From Papiliotrema nemorosa (Eukaryota > Basidiomycota > Tremellomycetes > Tremellales > Rhynchogastremaceae): a DNA stretch of 64,000 nucleotides. Made by a program: the position numbers and the translations under genes. Under the pieces are notes generated by a model. It was not told the DNA's origin. It ran no database searches and saw nothing but the letters and a program-made list of their open reading frames with translations. The stretch covers positions 123,929 to 187,928 of the forward strand of contig JASKOT010000034.1 of assembly GCA_032158125.1 (NCBI GenBank), written 5' to 3'. Position 1 is the stretch's first letter. Each line of letters begins with the position of its first letter. Below are positions 38,754-49,210 of the stretch, piece by piece.

Positions 38754-39665
38754 ATGACCACCGTACAGAGTCATGAAGACAGCCACCGGACACTTACCAT
38801 GCGAGAGATATTCGACTCTGTGAGTTACTGTCCCGTTATTCCAGACACACTGCCAGACGCGACGTCCAATCAGGCCTTAAAGGTGCTCGCCAATGAACTA
38901 TGGCATGTCAGTGGCGACCCTCAGCGCACCAAAAGCCAGATCTACCAGTGCATCGAGGAAAGCGACCCGAATGCCGACTGGTTCACGTCTCACAACATGA
39001 AGCTTGGTCGAGTCCTTACAGAAGGTGACAGGCAAGCGCAAGAGCTTTTTGGCAAGTTTACCCAGCTGACGGAGGAGTACAACTCGTTTTGTCTGTCTCG
39101 ATCATCTGAGGGGGACCGTGACGCCAATCACACTGTTCGTGACAATCATGACGGATCCACCAGGCCTCAAGAGGACTCTCACTCGCAGCAAACAGTGATC
39201 ACCGAATGGGACTTGTTACGCTACGTCAATGCGCATCATCTTGCGGTACAAGAGCTCGTCTCTGGGTTTGAAAATGTCAAGAAGGCTTCTATCGAGGAAA
39301 AATCTTCCCACATCTGGAAGAACCAAATCTCTCCGAACGCCGATAGCACGAAGCAGCAAAAAATTGTGTCTTCGGATAGAGCCGGAGCTTTGACTTGCCT
39401 TGAACAATCCTGCCAGACTCTGAGCAACGTGACTAAACAATTCATATTGTTCCAACAGGAAGAACATCCCCAGCTGAACGGCAGGGTCCGCGACACCATC
39501 TCAGACATCGGGATCACCATCGACAACGCGCAAGACATGGACAACAAGGCTGCGATTCTGCATGTGATCAAGAACAATGCCAAGATCTCGAATCTACGAG
39601 ACATCATGTGGTCTGTGCACGAGTTACGAGATGGCACAACTCTCTTGGACAACTCGGACCGTTGA
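38754..39665 (+). CDS. Unrecognised intronless protein, 303 residues
   Basis: I do not recognise this protein. A single uninterrupted frame runs from an ATG in good context (AAACAATG) to the stop at 39665, after a TATA-like element and a pyrimidine-rich leader. It opens MTTVQSHEDSHRTLTMREIF. The sequence is rich in Asp, Glu, Gln, Ser and His and looks helical in two blocks: VLTEGDRQAQELFGKFTQL (residues 85-105) and GALTCLEQSCQTLSNVTKQF (near 215-235). No signal peptide, membrane segment or motif is seen. Being intronless makes it stand out among neighbours with 3-12 exons. It may be a lineage-specific gene, a retrocopy or a recently gained gene. Confidence 0.6.
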   Translation: MTTVQSHEDSHRTLTMREIFDSVSYCPVIPDTLPDATSNQALKVLANELWHVSGDPQRTKSQIYQCIEESDPNADWFTSHNMKLGRVLTEGDRQAQELFGKFTQLTEEYNSFCLSRSSEGDRDANHTVRDNHDGSTRPQEDSHSQQTVITEWDLLRYVNAHHLAVQELVSGFENVKKASIEEKSSHIWKNQISPNADSTKQQKIVSSDRAGALTCLEQSCQTLSNVTKQFILFQQEEHPQLNGRVRDTISDIGITIDNAQDMDNKAAILHVIKNNAKISNLRDIMWSVHELRDGTTLLDNSDR

Positions 39666-40292
39666 AACGAGTTTCTGGATGGTTCCAGAACCTCGGGAGA
39701 GCTCTGAGATCTTGTCGTGGAAGACGATGTACGTGACGTATTTCCCCGTTTGATAAGAGATGCATGGCGGACACGAATGAGTTATGAAGATTGTTGGTGT
39801 ATGACCTCCAGCAGGATTTGGATCTCATATAGGAACACCTCAATGCCTTGTCATCCTCGCTCATGTGGTCGTACTTGGAGTCAGACGGTGCTTACTCCTT
39901 ACAAATGGACCTTGTACACAAGTCACAAGCCAGCTCTGCGGTTCGCAATCGTGGTTGAATATAGTATACATACGTTCCGTCATTCAGTCCCTGCTTTCCC
40001 ACTTCCGACCAAATGCGAGACAAACAAACAGCCAGGATTTGTATGTCTGCATGTTCAAACACCGTGATCCGCACGGTACTGCAATCTGGACAGGAGCTAA
40101 TGCTCTTAGACCTGGCCAGAGCGTGGACGGACCGGATCATCTTACACCTCTTGATGACTGCCACTCGGATGGAAGCGTGTTTCAGATTTATTTGTTTACG
40201 TTTCAACGATCAACTGCACCCCATTCGACTTCATCTGCGCAAGACGCCTGTGTGAGGATCGCTCGGGTAGCTGTCAGGGCGTAGAGGAACCA
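39666..40292. other. Gene-free stretch between orphan ORF and SDR gene
   Basis: Open frames up to 139 codons exist on both strands but overlap each other and have no recognisable texture. The right end carries the promoter of the SDR gene. Confidence 0.5.
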
Positions 40293-41378
40293 ATGCAGGT
40301 CATACATCAGGCTTCACCCGAAACCGCGCAGGCTGGGCCGTCGACACGCCTGCCAACTGAATACCCCGGGATCGCGCTAATCGTCGGTGCAGGTAGCGGT
40401 CAGTCCGATCTATCTCGACTTCCACAACTTCCAACCCTTCAGTCTTTGTGATCAGAAGCAGCAAGATGCTGATACCACAGCTGTCGGCCGAGGCATAGCG
40501 CTCTCACTCCTACGTAGCGGCTGCACAAAGTTTATCCTCACCGACTCATCCTCCACCCTCCTCGAATTCACCTCTCTCGCACTGAAGAATCTAGTCCATA
40601 AAACTCAGATCTACACCACGATCTTCTTTCTCTCCGGCTCTCTTTCCACTCCGGGATTCATCAACTCGATATTCGAGGAAGTACGGAATAGGTTTGGGAG
40701 GATAGACTATGCGATAAATTGTCATAATATCTCTGGAGTACCGGATAAGATGGAGGACGCCTTGTGGGGATCCGTCAGAGCCGTCATGGGCGACACATCA
40801 GGTAACATCTCCATACACACGAGTCCAGGTACGGATGTCGAGATGGACGAGGAAAAAGCGGGGGTTGGGGAAGGAGCCAAGGAAGGGGAGAAGGAGTCGG
40901 ATTGGAATTTGGCGGCTCAAGGGTTAAAGGGATTGTTCGAGTTGACGAGGGGTCAATTGGCTATGATGCAGAAGCAACAAATAAGACCTAGAGATGGATA
41001 CGAGCACAGGAAACAGAGGGGAGCTATCGTCAATGTCATTATAAGCGGAGCTGAAGGTCTCGGTGAGTTCCCAATCGCCCTCTGGCTAGTCGGCTGAAGT
41101 TGGAAGCGGAAGTAGAGGGTCCTGTCGCGGATACGATATCCAGTTTGATCAAACAAGACGCCAAGGATAATGCGGTCAATCTCGTCAGAGCGAACGGAGT
41201 CATCACGGGACCCATGATAGGACCCTCATTCCCGTCTACACCGCACGCTAAGGGGACAAGATTGGGTGGCAGGATGGCCACCGTGGAGGAGGTGGTGGAT
41301 CTCGCCGTGTTTCTATGCAACGAGAAATCAAGCTTTATCAATGGCCAGGTGTTTGGAGAAGAGATCAAGGCGAAGTGA
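40293..41378 (+). CDS. Short-chain dehydrogenase/reductase-like protein, catalytic Tyr not seen
   Basis: Three exons: ATG at 40293 (MQVIHQASPETAQAGPSTRL...GIALIVGA), then after a 92-base intron AVGRGIALSLLRSGCTKFIL, and after a second intron (GTGAGT in GL|A) the C-terminal part from about 41115. The nucleotide-binding glycine loop VGAAVGRGIA and the strand-turn FGRIDYAINCHNISG (in place of NNAG) mark the SDR fold. An acidic, Lys-rich insert (VEMDEEKAGVGEGAKEGEKE) replaces a normal loop. After AIVNVIISGAEGL, where the active-site Tyr-x3-Lys should follow, the sequence is AEVEGPVADTISSLIKQDAK, with no Tyr. RANGVITGPM and NEKSSFINGQVFG keep the SDR ending. It may be a non-catalytic member. It lies tail to tail with an intact SDR gene. 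Confidence 0.7.
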
Positions 41379-41477
41379 TGAGATGAGTCTGAGATGGGTC
41401 ATTCAAACGATGGATAGAGCCGATACAGTTGTACGACATCACCGATCCGTAACGAAACAAGACGATCTTTATGACAT

Positions 41478-43328
41478 TCATAGATCTTTGGCTCTCTCAT
41501 GCTCTTCTGAAACCGCTTTGAGTCTCTCGGCAGCATCAGGATGAGGTCCATATTCCTTCATGGCGAAATCTGCGCCCGACATCTACCGTCAGCCGGGACT
41601 TGATTGCGATCTATAGATGGCTCACCCATTGGAGCAGATCCGTGAGCCATCGAGGCATAAACCCCAATCCTGGACCCATTACTCTCGCAAGGTTGGAATA
41701 CCACGGTAGCCTTATGATCCTGCTCTCTTGTGCATCCAAAGCATCAATCATGTGCTTGACAACGGTATGAGGGTATAGCGGCGGTGCGAGGAAGTTGAAC
41801 AGCCATGAAGACGGTAGTTTGGCTCTGTCGAACAAGGTAGTGCGAGTGAAAGACGGTAAGACTAGAGTAGTGCGGATTTGAGGTGCACGATATCTAGCAT
41901 AAGCTTACTTGTCGAGATATGCGAGCTCACCGATTGTCCAACTCGAATCGCAGGGTCTGATGCAAGCTGACCAGAGCGGCTTTACTCGCACAGTAGTCGG
42001 CTGGACGTCAACATAGCCCTAGAAACGTAACCTAATCGACCCACTCATCTGTGCAGCACCGACTAGCCCAAGTATCGATCCCATCGAAACGATGTGCCCC
42101 GACTTCTGCTTCAACAGAGACGGTAAGAACGCCTTGAGAACCCAAAAATGCGCCAACGTATTCGCGCCGAACGTACTGCGATGAGCTACGAATGTCGTAT
42201 CCCGATAGCTCACTCTTCCACGTCTTCTTTGGTCAGATCCAAAAGAAGCTTGCCCTTGACCACTCCAGCATTGTTGACCAAGATTGTGGGCTCTCCAACC
42301 TGGACGATCAGCTCGTCACGATTGAGGCGGGAGGAGCTGCCTGACCTCTTTGCGTATCTTCACTGCGACCCGCTCGACTTGGTCGTAGTCTGATACATCG
42401 CAGATATAAGTGTGGGCACTTTCTGCCTTTTCAGCGTCTCAAGCTCTCGATAAGCTCGATGCGTAAGACCCACTGTTCAGCTGCTCAAACTCCGGCTCGT
42501 CTTTAGTTAGGATCACAACGGTGACGTTTCGAAAAGCCAGTGTTTCAGCCAACAAAGCCCCGATCCCACTTCCTCCTGGATATCAGCTCTGCTCACGATA
42601 TCTCGGCAAAGCTGCACTGACCTCCCGTGATGAGCACGATCTGTTCGCCCCAGTCCAACTTGGGCGGAGAGATCCACCACGTCCCTCCAGAGGCGTATAC
42701 TCGATCAAGGTGTCTTATCAGACCTGAACATGAACTCAAGCCCGTGTTATGGACTGGATTTCACGCACTCGTAAGACAGACGACACCTGTCCATACGAGG
42801 TTCCAATACATTTTGGACAGGTCCTTATGCCCGTATTGAGCGTAGAACATGATGGAGACCATGATGGACCAGAACGGCGAGAAGACAGTGTTGACTACGG
42901 TCGATATCACTGAAGGAGTCAGCCTTAGATTGATAGCATCGGTATACCGCAGACCTACGCATGTCGATGCTGATGCTGCTGGCAAGAGCTTGACCTCGCG
43001 CATTGAGCGCTGGCATTTTCTTGCTGCTTTTTTGGGAAAGGAACTCTCCAGTTCGCCTCCAAAGTCCTTCTTATATCGAGATGCCCCTCATACCCTTTAC
43101 GATGCGTGGCACTGTCACCCCTACCGTTGTCGAGGTGCTCGTCGTCGACATACCCTTGCTCGACGACACGGTGGGCCGTAGAGGTTGCTTACGTAATATA
43201 GATATCATTTGGGACGTGTTTTGAAACCCAAGAGCTAATCTCATGAATGGGTGAGATGGCTTTACTCTTCTACGCATTTCATCTCGCACTGTATCATGAG
43301 GATTTGCAGTAGAACGCTGGGAAGACAT
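41478..43328 (-). CDS. Membrane-associated short-chain dehydrogenase (SDR16C/RDH-like)
   Basis: The ATG at 43328 begins MSSQRSTANPHDTVRDEM. After a hydrophobic exon (SVISTVVNTVFSPFWSIMVS, then KMYWNLVWTGVVCLT) the SDR domain begins with ASGGTWWISPPKLDWGEQIV and LITGG|GSGIGALLAETLA; the cofactor loop is split by an intron. ILVNNAGVVKGKLLLDLTKE follows, then NTLAHFWVLKAFLPSLLKQK and GHIVSMGSILG, then DYCASKAALVSLHQTLRFEL, carrying the catalytic Tyr-x3-Lys. The C-terminus has the membrane-associated helix region of the RDH/DHRS group (PPLYPHTVVKHMIDALDAQE) and ends in AERLKAVSEEHERAKDL. Likely acts on lipid or sterol carbonyls at the ER or lipid droplets. Start codons of this gene and the beta-helix gene are only 55 bases apart. 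Confidence 0.8.
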
Positions 43329-43383
43329 TAGAAGACCAACTGGAAGACGTTGCAGTAAGGGTCATACGGTAGACCGCGTCGAT

Positions 43384-45456
43384 ATGGCCTCTTATGAACG
43401 GCCCAGCCGCAGAGCGCTGCGACTTCCCATACCACTGGCAGCCTTTCTCCTTCTCTCCCTTTTCAGCACCTTACCCGCGCTCGCCGCACCTAGCTGCCTA
43501 CGATTCGCCGACTACAACGTCATCAATCAAGCTTTCATCGATGGTGGACCGGGAACCAAGGTGTTTCTGTGTCCATCCAAATCATACCGACTCACCGGGA
43601 CCATCGTCTTCACTGCCGCAGATCAGGAACTCGCTACGTATGGCTATCCAACAGGATCACAACGAGCTACATTGCTCGTCAATGGGGACTTTGCGACTGC
43701 CGTTCAAGGGGATTGCCGACGGTGCGCCAGGGTCACAATTACCAACCTCATCATAGACGGTAACCGGGGTAAACTAGGTAGGATAGTCGATTCGACCTTA
43801 TCTACCGGTCTGGTCGTCATTGGAGGCAACGAAGGACAGACGGTCAAACATAACTTGTTGCGCGACCCGAGGGGTTTCACGGCTGTTCACGTGAGAGAAG
43901 GGGATAAATTGCAATGTAAAGGTGCGACGATTGAGAACAATGAGATTGGACCTGTAGGAGAGGAATTTGTGCCTGCAATAGATGGACCAGACCCAGAGCT
44001 GTCCCCTCTAGGTCGACCTCTAGCAGATGGAATCAGCATCGCTTGTCGAGATTCCGTCGTGAAGCAAAACGAGTTTTACGATAATACCGACGCGGCCATT
44101 GTACTGTATTGTTCGCCCGGGACGGTAGTGAACGCCAATACGATATCCACAAGGACAATGTCAGCCATGGCGGGGATCTTAATGGTCGACTCGACGCCCT
44201 TTGATGGGGACTATAGTGGAGTGATAGTCAAAGGGAATATGATAGAAGCCGCCAAGAGGATCATCAGAGTTGGAATAGGGATAGGATCGGCAGTATGGTC
44301 AGATGATACAGAGACGGTACTCAAAGGTGGCAGTGTACTCGCGAATGGGATTAGGGGTAGACATATGGGATATGGAATCGCCGCGATAGGTTTGGACGGG
44401 TGGACGATCAAAGACAATTGGGACGAGGCGGTACACAGTGGAGAGAGATCAGCGAGGTGTTTCGACGAACCTATCAACCCGAATCCTGTCGATTTTCTGT
44501 ACAACAGCAAGCTTGTCAAGAATTCAGAGATACAGCCTGGATTCTTAGACCAGCCATTCGAGTATGGTCAGTCAACCCTCGTCTGAGAAATTGTTGTGAG
44601 CTGACTCGACAGTGGTGTGCATAGACGGCGCGCATACAACCATTGAAGATAAACACCCAGCTTTGCCCGCACTAGAAGTGACCGAAGCAACAGTCGTTCC
44701 GGAGAGCAAGGAGGAAGAACAGCCTCCCGCTGAGATTGAACCGGCTGTTCAAGAGGGCTACAAGACCGGATCAGAGGTCATGGATGATATCCTAGAGCAT
44801 TCCCAAGCTCGGATGCTGGAAGCTATCGATGGATTGTCCCGGCGTGTGGACGTGCTCAGTGCATCGGCAAGGCGCGTGAATAGTCAGGATGTGAAGATTG
44901 GAGGGCAGGTGGTCATGTCGCCTCAAATTGCGTGAGTCTGCCATAGACAAGAGCGTCTCTCTGATAGGCAGCAACGCATTGAGCGATTTGCAGAATCGAA
45001 TCGCGGGTATTGAAGCGAGACAAAAGGCCATGATGGACATTGCGGCGTCTATGCGATCTGCACTGAAATCATGGGACCTCGAAATGTCGGCTTTGAGCGT
45101 GAGCCCGTTTAGGGTTCCGTCTGACTGCACGGGCTGATGTATAGGAATGGCAATATGAAGTCCTGCTCGATGTCCAACACCGTCTAAATCTACATCATAA
45201 ATCCCCGCACGCCCATGATCCAGTCCACGCAGAACATGTACACCTACATCAAGGACATGAACATACCATCACTGATCGGAGCTGGATGACGAGCAGGTTG
45301 TTGTCGGATCGAACGAGGTTGATCAGTGGATTGGGGGGATCCAAGAGTTCCTGGGCTACACCTATACGTTGGGTAATTGTGCAGTCGGTCTTCTTGGCGG
45401 TAATTGTGGTGTTGCGGAGCTGTTTGAGGTCGAAAAGACGGGACAAGTTGTTGTAG
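43384..45456 (+). CDS. Secreted beta-helix (pectate-lyase-like) protein with C-terminal coiled coil and membrane anchor
   Basis: The ATG at 43384 begins MASYERPSRRALRLPIPLAA, then FLLLSLFSTLPALAAPS, a good signal peptide with a cut after ALA. About 370 residues of right-handed beta-helix texture follow: ARVTITNLIIDGNRGKLG, FTAVHVREGDKLQCKGATI, ISIACRDSVVKQNEFYDNTD, GTVVNANTISTRT, and YGIAAIGLDGWTIKDNWD. After an intron (Y|VVCIDGAH) comes a Glu/Pro-rich linker, then a helix with heptads (HSQARMLEAIDGLSRRVDVL and NRIAGIEARQKAMMDIAAS). The last exon has a His-rich stretch, then WVIVQSVFLAVIVVLRSCLR and SKRRDKLL, a membrane helix with a basic tail. So the beta-helix should face outside or the ER lumen. 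Substrate unknown; catalytic residues could not be assigned. Confidence 0.75.
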
Positions 45457-45689
45457 GTATCCGAGTGGAATGAAGGGCGGGAAGGGAATTCCGATTGACG
45501 GGGACCATAAGATAGAGTATATCCAGCAATACATCGATACCCTACAGGTCAATGCCGACACTTGCATTGCACTCCACGAGCAACCGAATTGTCGACTACT
45601 GCAATATACTTTGGGGCTATATTACTATTCCTATATACAACAATGAGTGAATACACACATCTGGTACACCTTTTCCACCCGTCTAGCTC

Positions 45690-47284
45690 CTAGAACACCA
45701 TCTTTGGCCTCTTCCTCCCTGACCCTGACCCATTCTTCATCTCTGCGTCCATAAACTCGTTGCCCTTTTGTTTCCCATCATCCCTCTCCTCACCCGCTGC
45801 CGCATTCCCTCTTTCTTCCTCCAGTTCTTCCTTGTTCCTCTCTTCACTCTCTAGCCATCCCTGCAGATCCGGCGGTATCTCCTGCATTTGCACCGAAGGC
45901 GCTCCATTGAGGTACCGCAATTTCTCCCTGATACTGATACGTATCCTCTCCAGGCTTTTTTGCGTATTGAGATTCTGTATTTGTCCAGTCAATGGGGGAT
46001 GTAACTGGTAATCCGGTTCGAAGAATTTATAGTATACCGTTCGGGGTAGATCATTTGATAGGTTGACACCGGCCAACACTCCCGTTTCGTACGCCCAACA
46101 TCGCGCCACGCTAGATTGTCGATATCCCCCACCTCCTAATACCAAGAGAGGGAGGTTGAAGTTCTTGATGAATCGTACACACTCCCCATGAGCCGCAATG
46201 GAAAGGTTGAACGTCCCCAACCTGTCGCACCCTAGCGAATCGGCCCCACATTGCAAAACAACAGAGGACGGCTGAAAAGTGGTGATGGTGGGCTCCATGA
46301 CGGCCTTGAATAGGGAGATGTACGATTCGTCGTCGATTCCATCTTGTAATGGCACATTCAGAGAAAAGTATTTCCCGGCGTCTAGACCTGTTTCGGATAC
46401 GTGACCTGTTCCAGGGAAAAAGTCGGACGAGTATTTGTGGAACGACACGGTGAGGACTCGGTTGTTCGAATAGAAGGCTTCTTGCACTCCGTCCCCGTGG
46501 TGAATGTCGATATCGATATACAGCACACGCGGTTGTACCCTATGGAATCAGCGTCAATCATGCCTAGTGAGGCTAAACACACCTGAGCAGTTCGAGAATC
46601 CCCAAAACGATATCGTTGACATAGCAGAACCCACTTGCTTCTCCCTTCTTGGCATGATGTAGACCTCCACTCCAATTGACAGCGATATCCGTTTGCCCAT
46701 TCGCCAACCGCCGCGCGGCTGCGAGGGAAGCACCGGCATATTGTTGGCAGAACGAATACAAGTCGAAGAATACCGGACAATCGTCTCCTATGTTATACTT
46801 TTGCCCTTCATTACTAAGGTTTGCCGCATTTTTAGGCGTCACCCTGCCTCGTGAGCTCGACACTTACTTGGATTGGGAGACATCCGCGGTGTGAAGAGCT
46901 AGATGAGACATACCTGCGGAGGAAATCTATGTAATCACCATCGTGAAATTCGCGCAGCTCTTCCTCTGTCGCCCTCCTCGGCGCGTGGACAGACATCTTG
47001 TTATGTATTCCGTAGCCCATCACGAGGTGATTGGTGAGTTCCAATCGCTGAGGTCGCATAGGATGTCGTTCGCCATAGTGATAGTTTCCCACTCCTTCCG
47101 GGTGATAATACGCTACTTGTGAAGCGTAATGCGGCTTTCAATCAGCTTTATGCAGGTGAAGCGATGACAAAGAATGACCAACCCGTATTCGGTACGCTTC
47201 ATCCTCTGTTATCCCGTGTGTGCTCCGGTCCCAATGATGAGGAGCGTCCGAGAAAGTCGCATCGTAGTAGTTTGCGACCACCAT
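45690..47284 (-). CDS. HOS2: Class I histone deacetylase, Hos2/HDAC3 type
   Basis: Zinc-dependent lysine deacetylase, catalytic subunit of the Set3-type complex in yeast. The ATG at 47284 begins [20 protein letters not shown]; after an intron the domain starts [49 protein letters not shown] and [20 protein letters not shown] give the charge-relay His pair and zinc ligands. [19 protein letters not shown] and [20 protein letters not shown] complete the pocket with the catalytic Tyr. Details such as [25 protein letters not shown] and AHGEC fit Hos2 better than Rpd3. The last 90 residues are an acidic then basic tail ([20 protein letters not shown] to RKRPKMVF). Divergent from PEX10. Confidence 0.91.
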
Positions 47285-47619
47285 CTGGTCGAGTGGCGCT
47301 GTGCACCGTTTCCCTCTATCTCGAGTGTATATATCCTAGCTGATCTGCCTAAAATGCTCGTACGGCGTCTCGAGAGCGCAGTGAGACGGGGTTGATCTTG
47401 ACAAAGCAAGAAGGAAGGAAGGGGGAAAGGATGTTTTCGCAGGAGGGGGCCAGGAGGGAGAAGTTTGCCACCCAAAAACGTCGAATTACAAAATGTCATT
47501 ACAAAAACGGGAAACCGAGTTTGTAATGATTACAAAAGTGAAAACGTATTCGTAATCGGCTCACCCGGCTATGAACATGGCCCACGCAGCAATCGTCCAT
47601 CTCTTCATCTACCACTGCG
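47285..47619. promoter_or_regulatory. Divergent promoter, HOS2/PEX10, with ATTACAAAA repeats
   Basis: These 335 bases hold three direct copies of ATTACAAAA or near-copies (47485-47493, 47498-47506, 47529-47537), and one inverted copy TTTGTAATG (47520-47528). The copy at 47497-47505 and the inverted copy form a 9-bp perfect inverted repeat with a 14-base spacer. A TATA-like TATATCC lies near 47331 on the HOS2 side. The repeats are a candidate regulator-binding cluster; function is inferred from position. Confidence 0.55.
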
Positions 47620-48959
47620 ATGGGCAACGTTGAACGGGGATCCTCACTGTCAAGAGCCACCAATTCGGTGGTTCCGGATGAGGTGGAGCAGCCTCTTGGT
47701 ACTTCTGATTATTCCACATTCCCCGCGGCATCTCAAGCTCAACTCAGTGAGTTAACCTCCCATATCGGTTCATGTGGAGGGTGCTGATAGTCTAGTACGA
47801 GCACACCAGCGAGATTCGGGTCAGATCCATCGACTGACAGAGCTCACCTCGGAGCTTTTACGTTCTCTAGCAGGTATGACCGTGGTCTAGGCGATCGCGG
47901 GAGTAGGGCTTGGCTGATAGAGTAGGCACACGATGGTTGGCGCACAGGCAGACGATCGTCAATCTGCTAGTCCGGGCTGTATATCTATGTCTGACTTTTG
48001 GTCGAGGGACGCAGACTTTCGGAGAGGAGTATACGGATGTTCTGCCTTATCACGCGTCAAAGAGGCGATTGCCATCGATAAAGGTGAAGAGCTCCGTTGC
48101 GGCCTTGCGGGTCTGGACACATCGCCGTCGCTAACGAGCAGAGGCGACTAGCGACCATCCTCTTTCTGCTCCTTCCGACGATTCTCACTTCTCCATCCGC
48201 TATCGCTCACCTCCGCTCGACATCTGAAAATGACCCGGAGAGCTCTTGGTCGAGATGGAAGCTTCGACTTGCTGGATGGATCGAGTCGCCTGTAGGCAAA
48301 GCTCTGCCAGAATTACACATGGTGGCATTCATGTTCACAGGCCGGTTCTTCGAGTTTGGGAAGCGTCTGATGGGGATACGCTATGTGCGATACTTTGTGT
48401 GTCGTTGTATAAAACTGACAGGTAGATCTCGACATTGCCTCCTAAACCTCCCGGTCAGGAATCTGCATCTTTCGAACCTCTAGCATCATTGATGCTCTTC
48501 CCTGTGCTGTACCGTTTCTTCCCATCGAGTTCAACTATAGCAGAAACATCGACACAGCCTATAGACACTAGGCTGTCGGCGGGACCTCGACTGACCTCGA
48601 TATTACCCCTCTCACCTCCACCTACTCCACCGCTTTCCGCAGAGGAGAATATCATCCTCAACAAGGCTGCATCGTATGACACGCCGAATACGTATTTGTC
48701 TGATGATGCGCTGGATTTGCCAGAGAGACAATGTACATTGTGTCTCGAGCCTAGAGGGACGGGGGAAGGGAGCGGTGGCACTGTGGCTGTCACAGAGTGT
48801 GGCCACATATTCTGCTGGGGATGTCTTGGAGGTCTGGAAAAGGTGAGCCTAGCATCTAGTGCAGATGATATGGTATGTCGTGCTTATATCCAGCCCGAGT
48901 GCCCTCTATGCAGACAGAGTCTGAGGATGGAGCGATTGATACCAGCTTACAATTTATGA
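47620..48959 (+). CDS. PEX10: Peroxisome biogenesis factor 10 (RING E3)
   Basis: PEX10 is the RING subunit of the peroxisomal membrane ubiquitin ligase that recycles PEX5. The ATG at 47620 begins MGNVERGSSLSRATNSVVPD. Later exons give RAHQRDSGQIHRLTELTSEL, then GTRWLAHRQTIVNLLVRAVY, and the family motif TFGEEYTDVLPYH. Hydrophobic segments follow (LATILFLLLPTIL; MVAFMFTGRFFEFGKRLMGI with RY, near 48330). The C-terminal C3HC4 RING reads CTLCLEPRGTGEGSGG, then TECGHIFCWGCLGGLEK, and after an intron PECPLCRQSLRMERLIPAY. All ring ligands are present, and a short Gly-rich loop is inserted between the second and third ligand pairs. The stop is at 48959. Confidence 0.9.
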
Positions 48960-49210
48960 GTATGACCAGGTCCTGACGATCATGCACCAAACGTTGCATC
49001 GCATGCAGCAGCTGTCAACCAAGATCCCTCCAAGTGTGCTTGGCTCGTATGCATGCAGCATATCCTGACGCAATGGGAATCGTGGTTCTGGCTGGGATGA
49101 TACGTCTCTACCGATGGGTCGATGGGGTGTACGCGGCTGATTTTGTTGCTTTGGGTGACTTTTCAGGGCAACGACGAGATCACAACAACACAATAACACC
49201 AAATCCTTGC

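Noticed and set aside
39717..40284. Overlapping 116- and 139-codon plus-strand frames after the orphan gene
   Set aside because: They overlap in different frames, have mixed composition, and no splice-linked partner exon.
40293..45456. SDR pair plus beta-helix gene as a secondary-metabolite cluster
   Set aside because: No synthase, P450 or transporter is near; two SDRs and one beta-helix protein are too little to claim a cluster.
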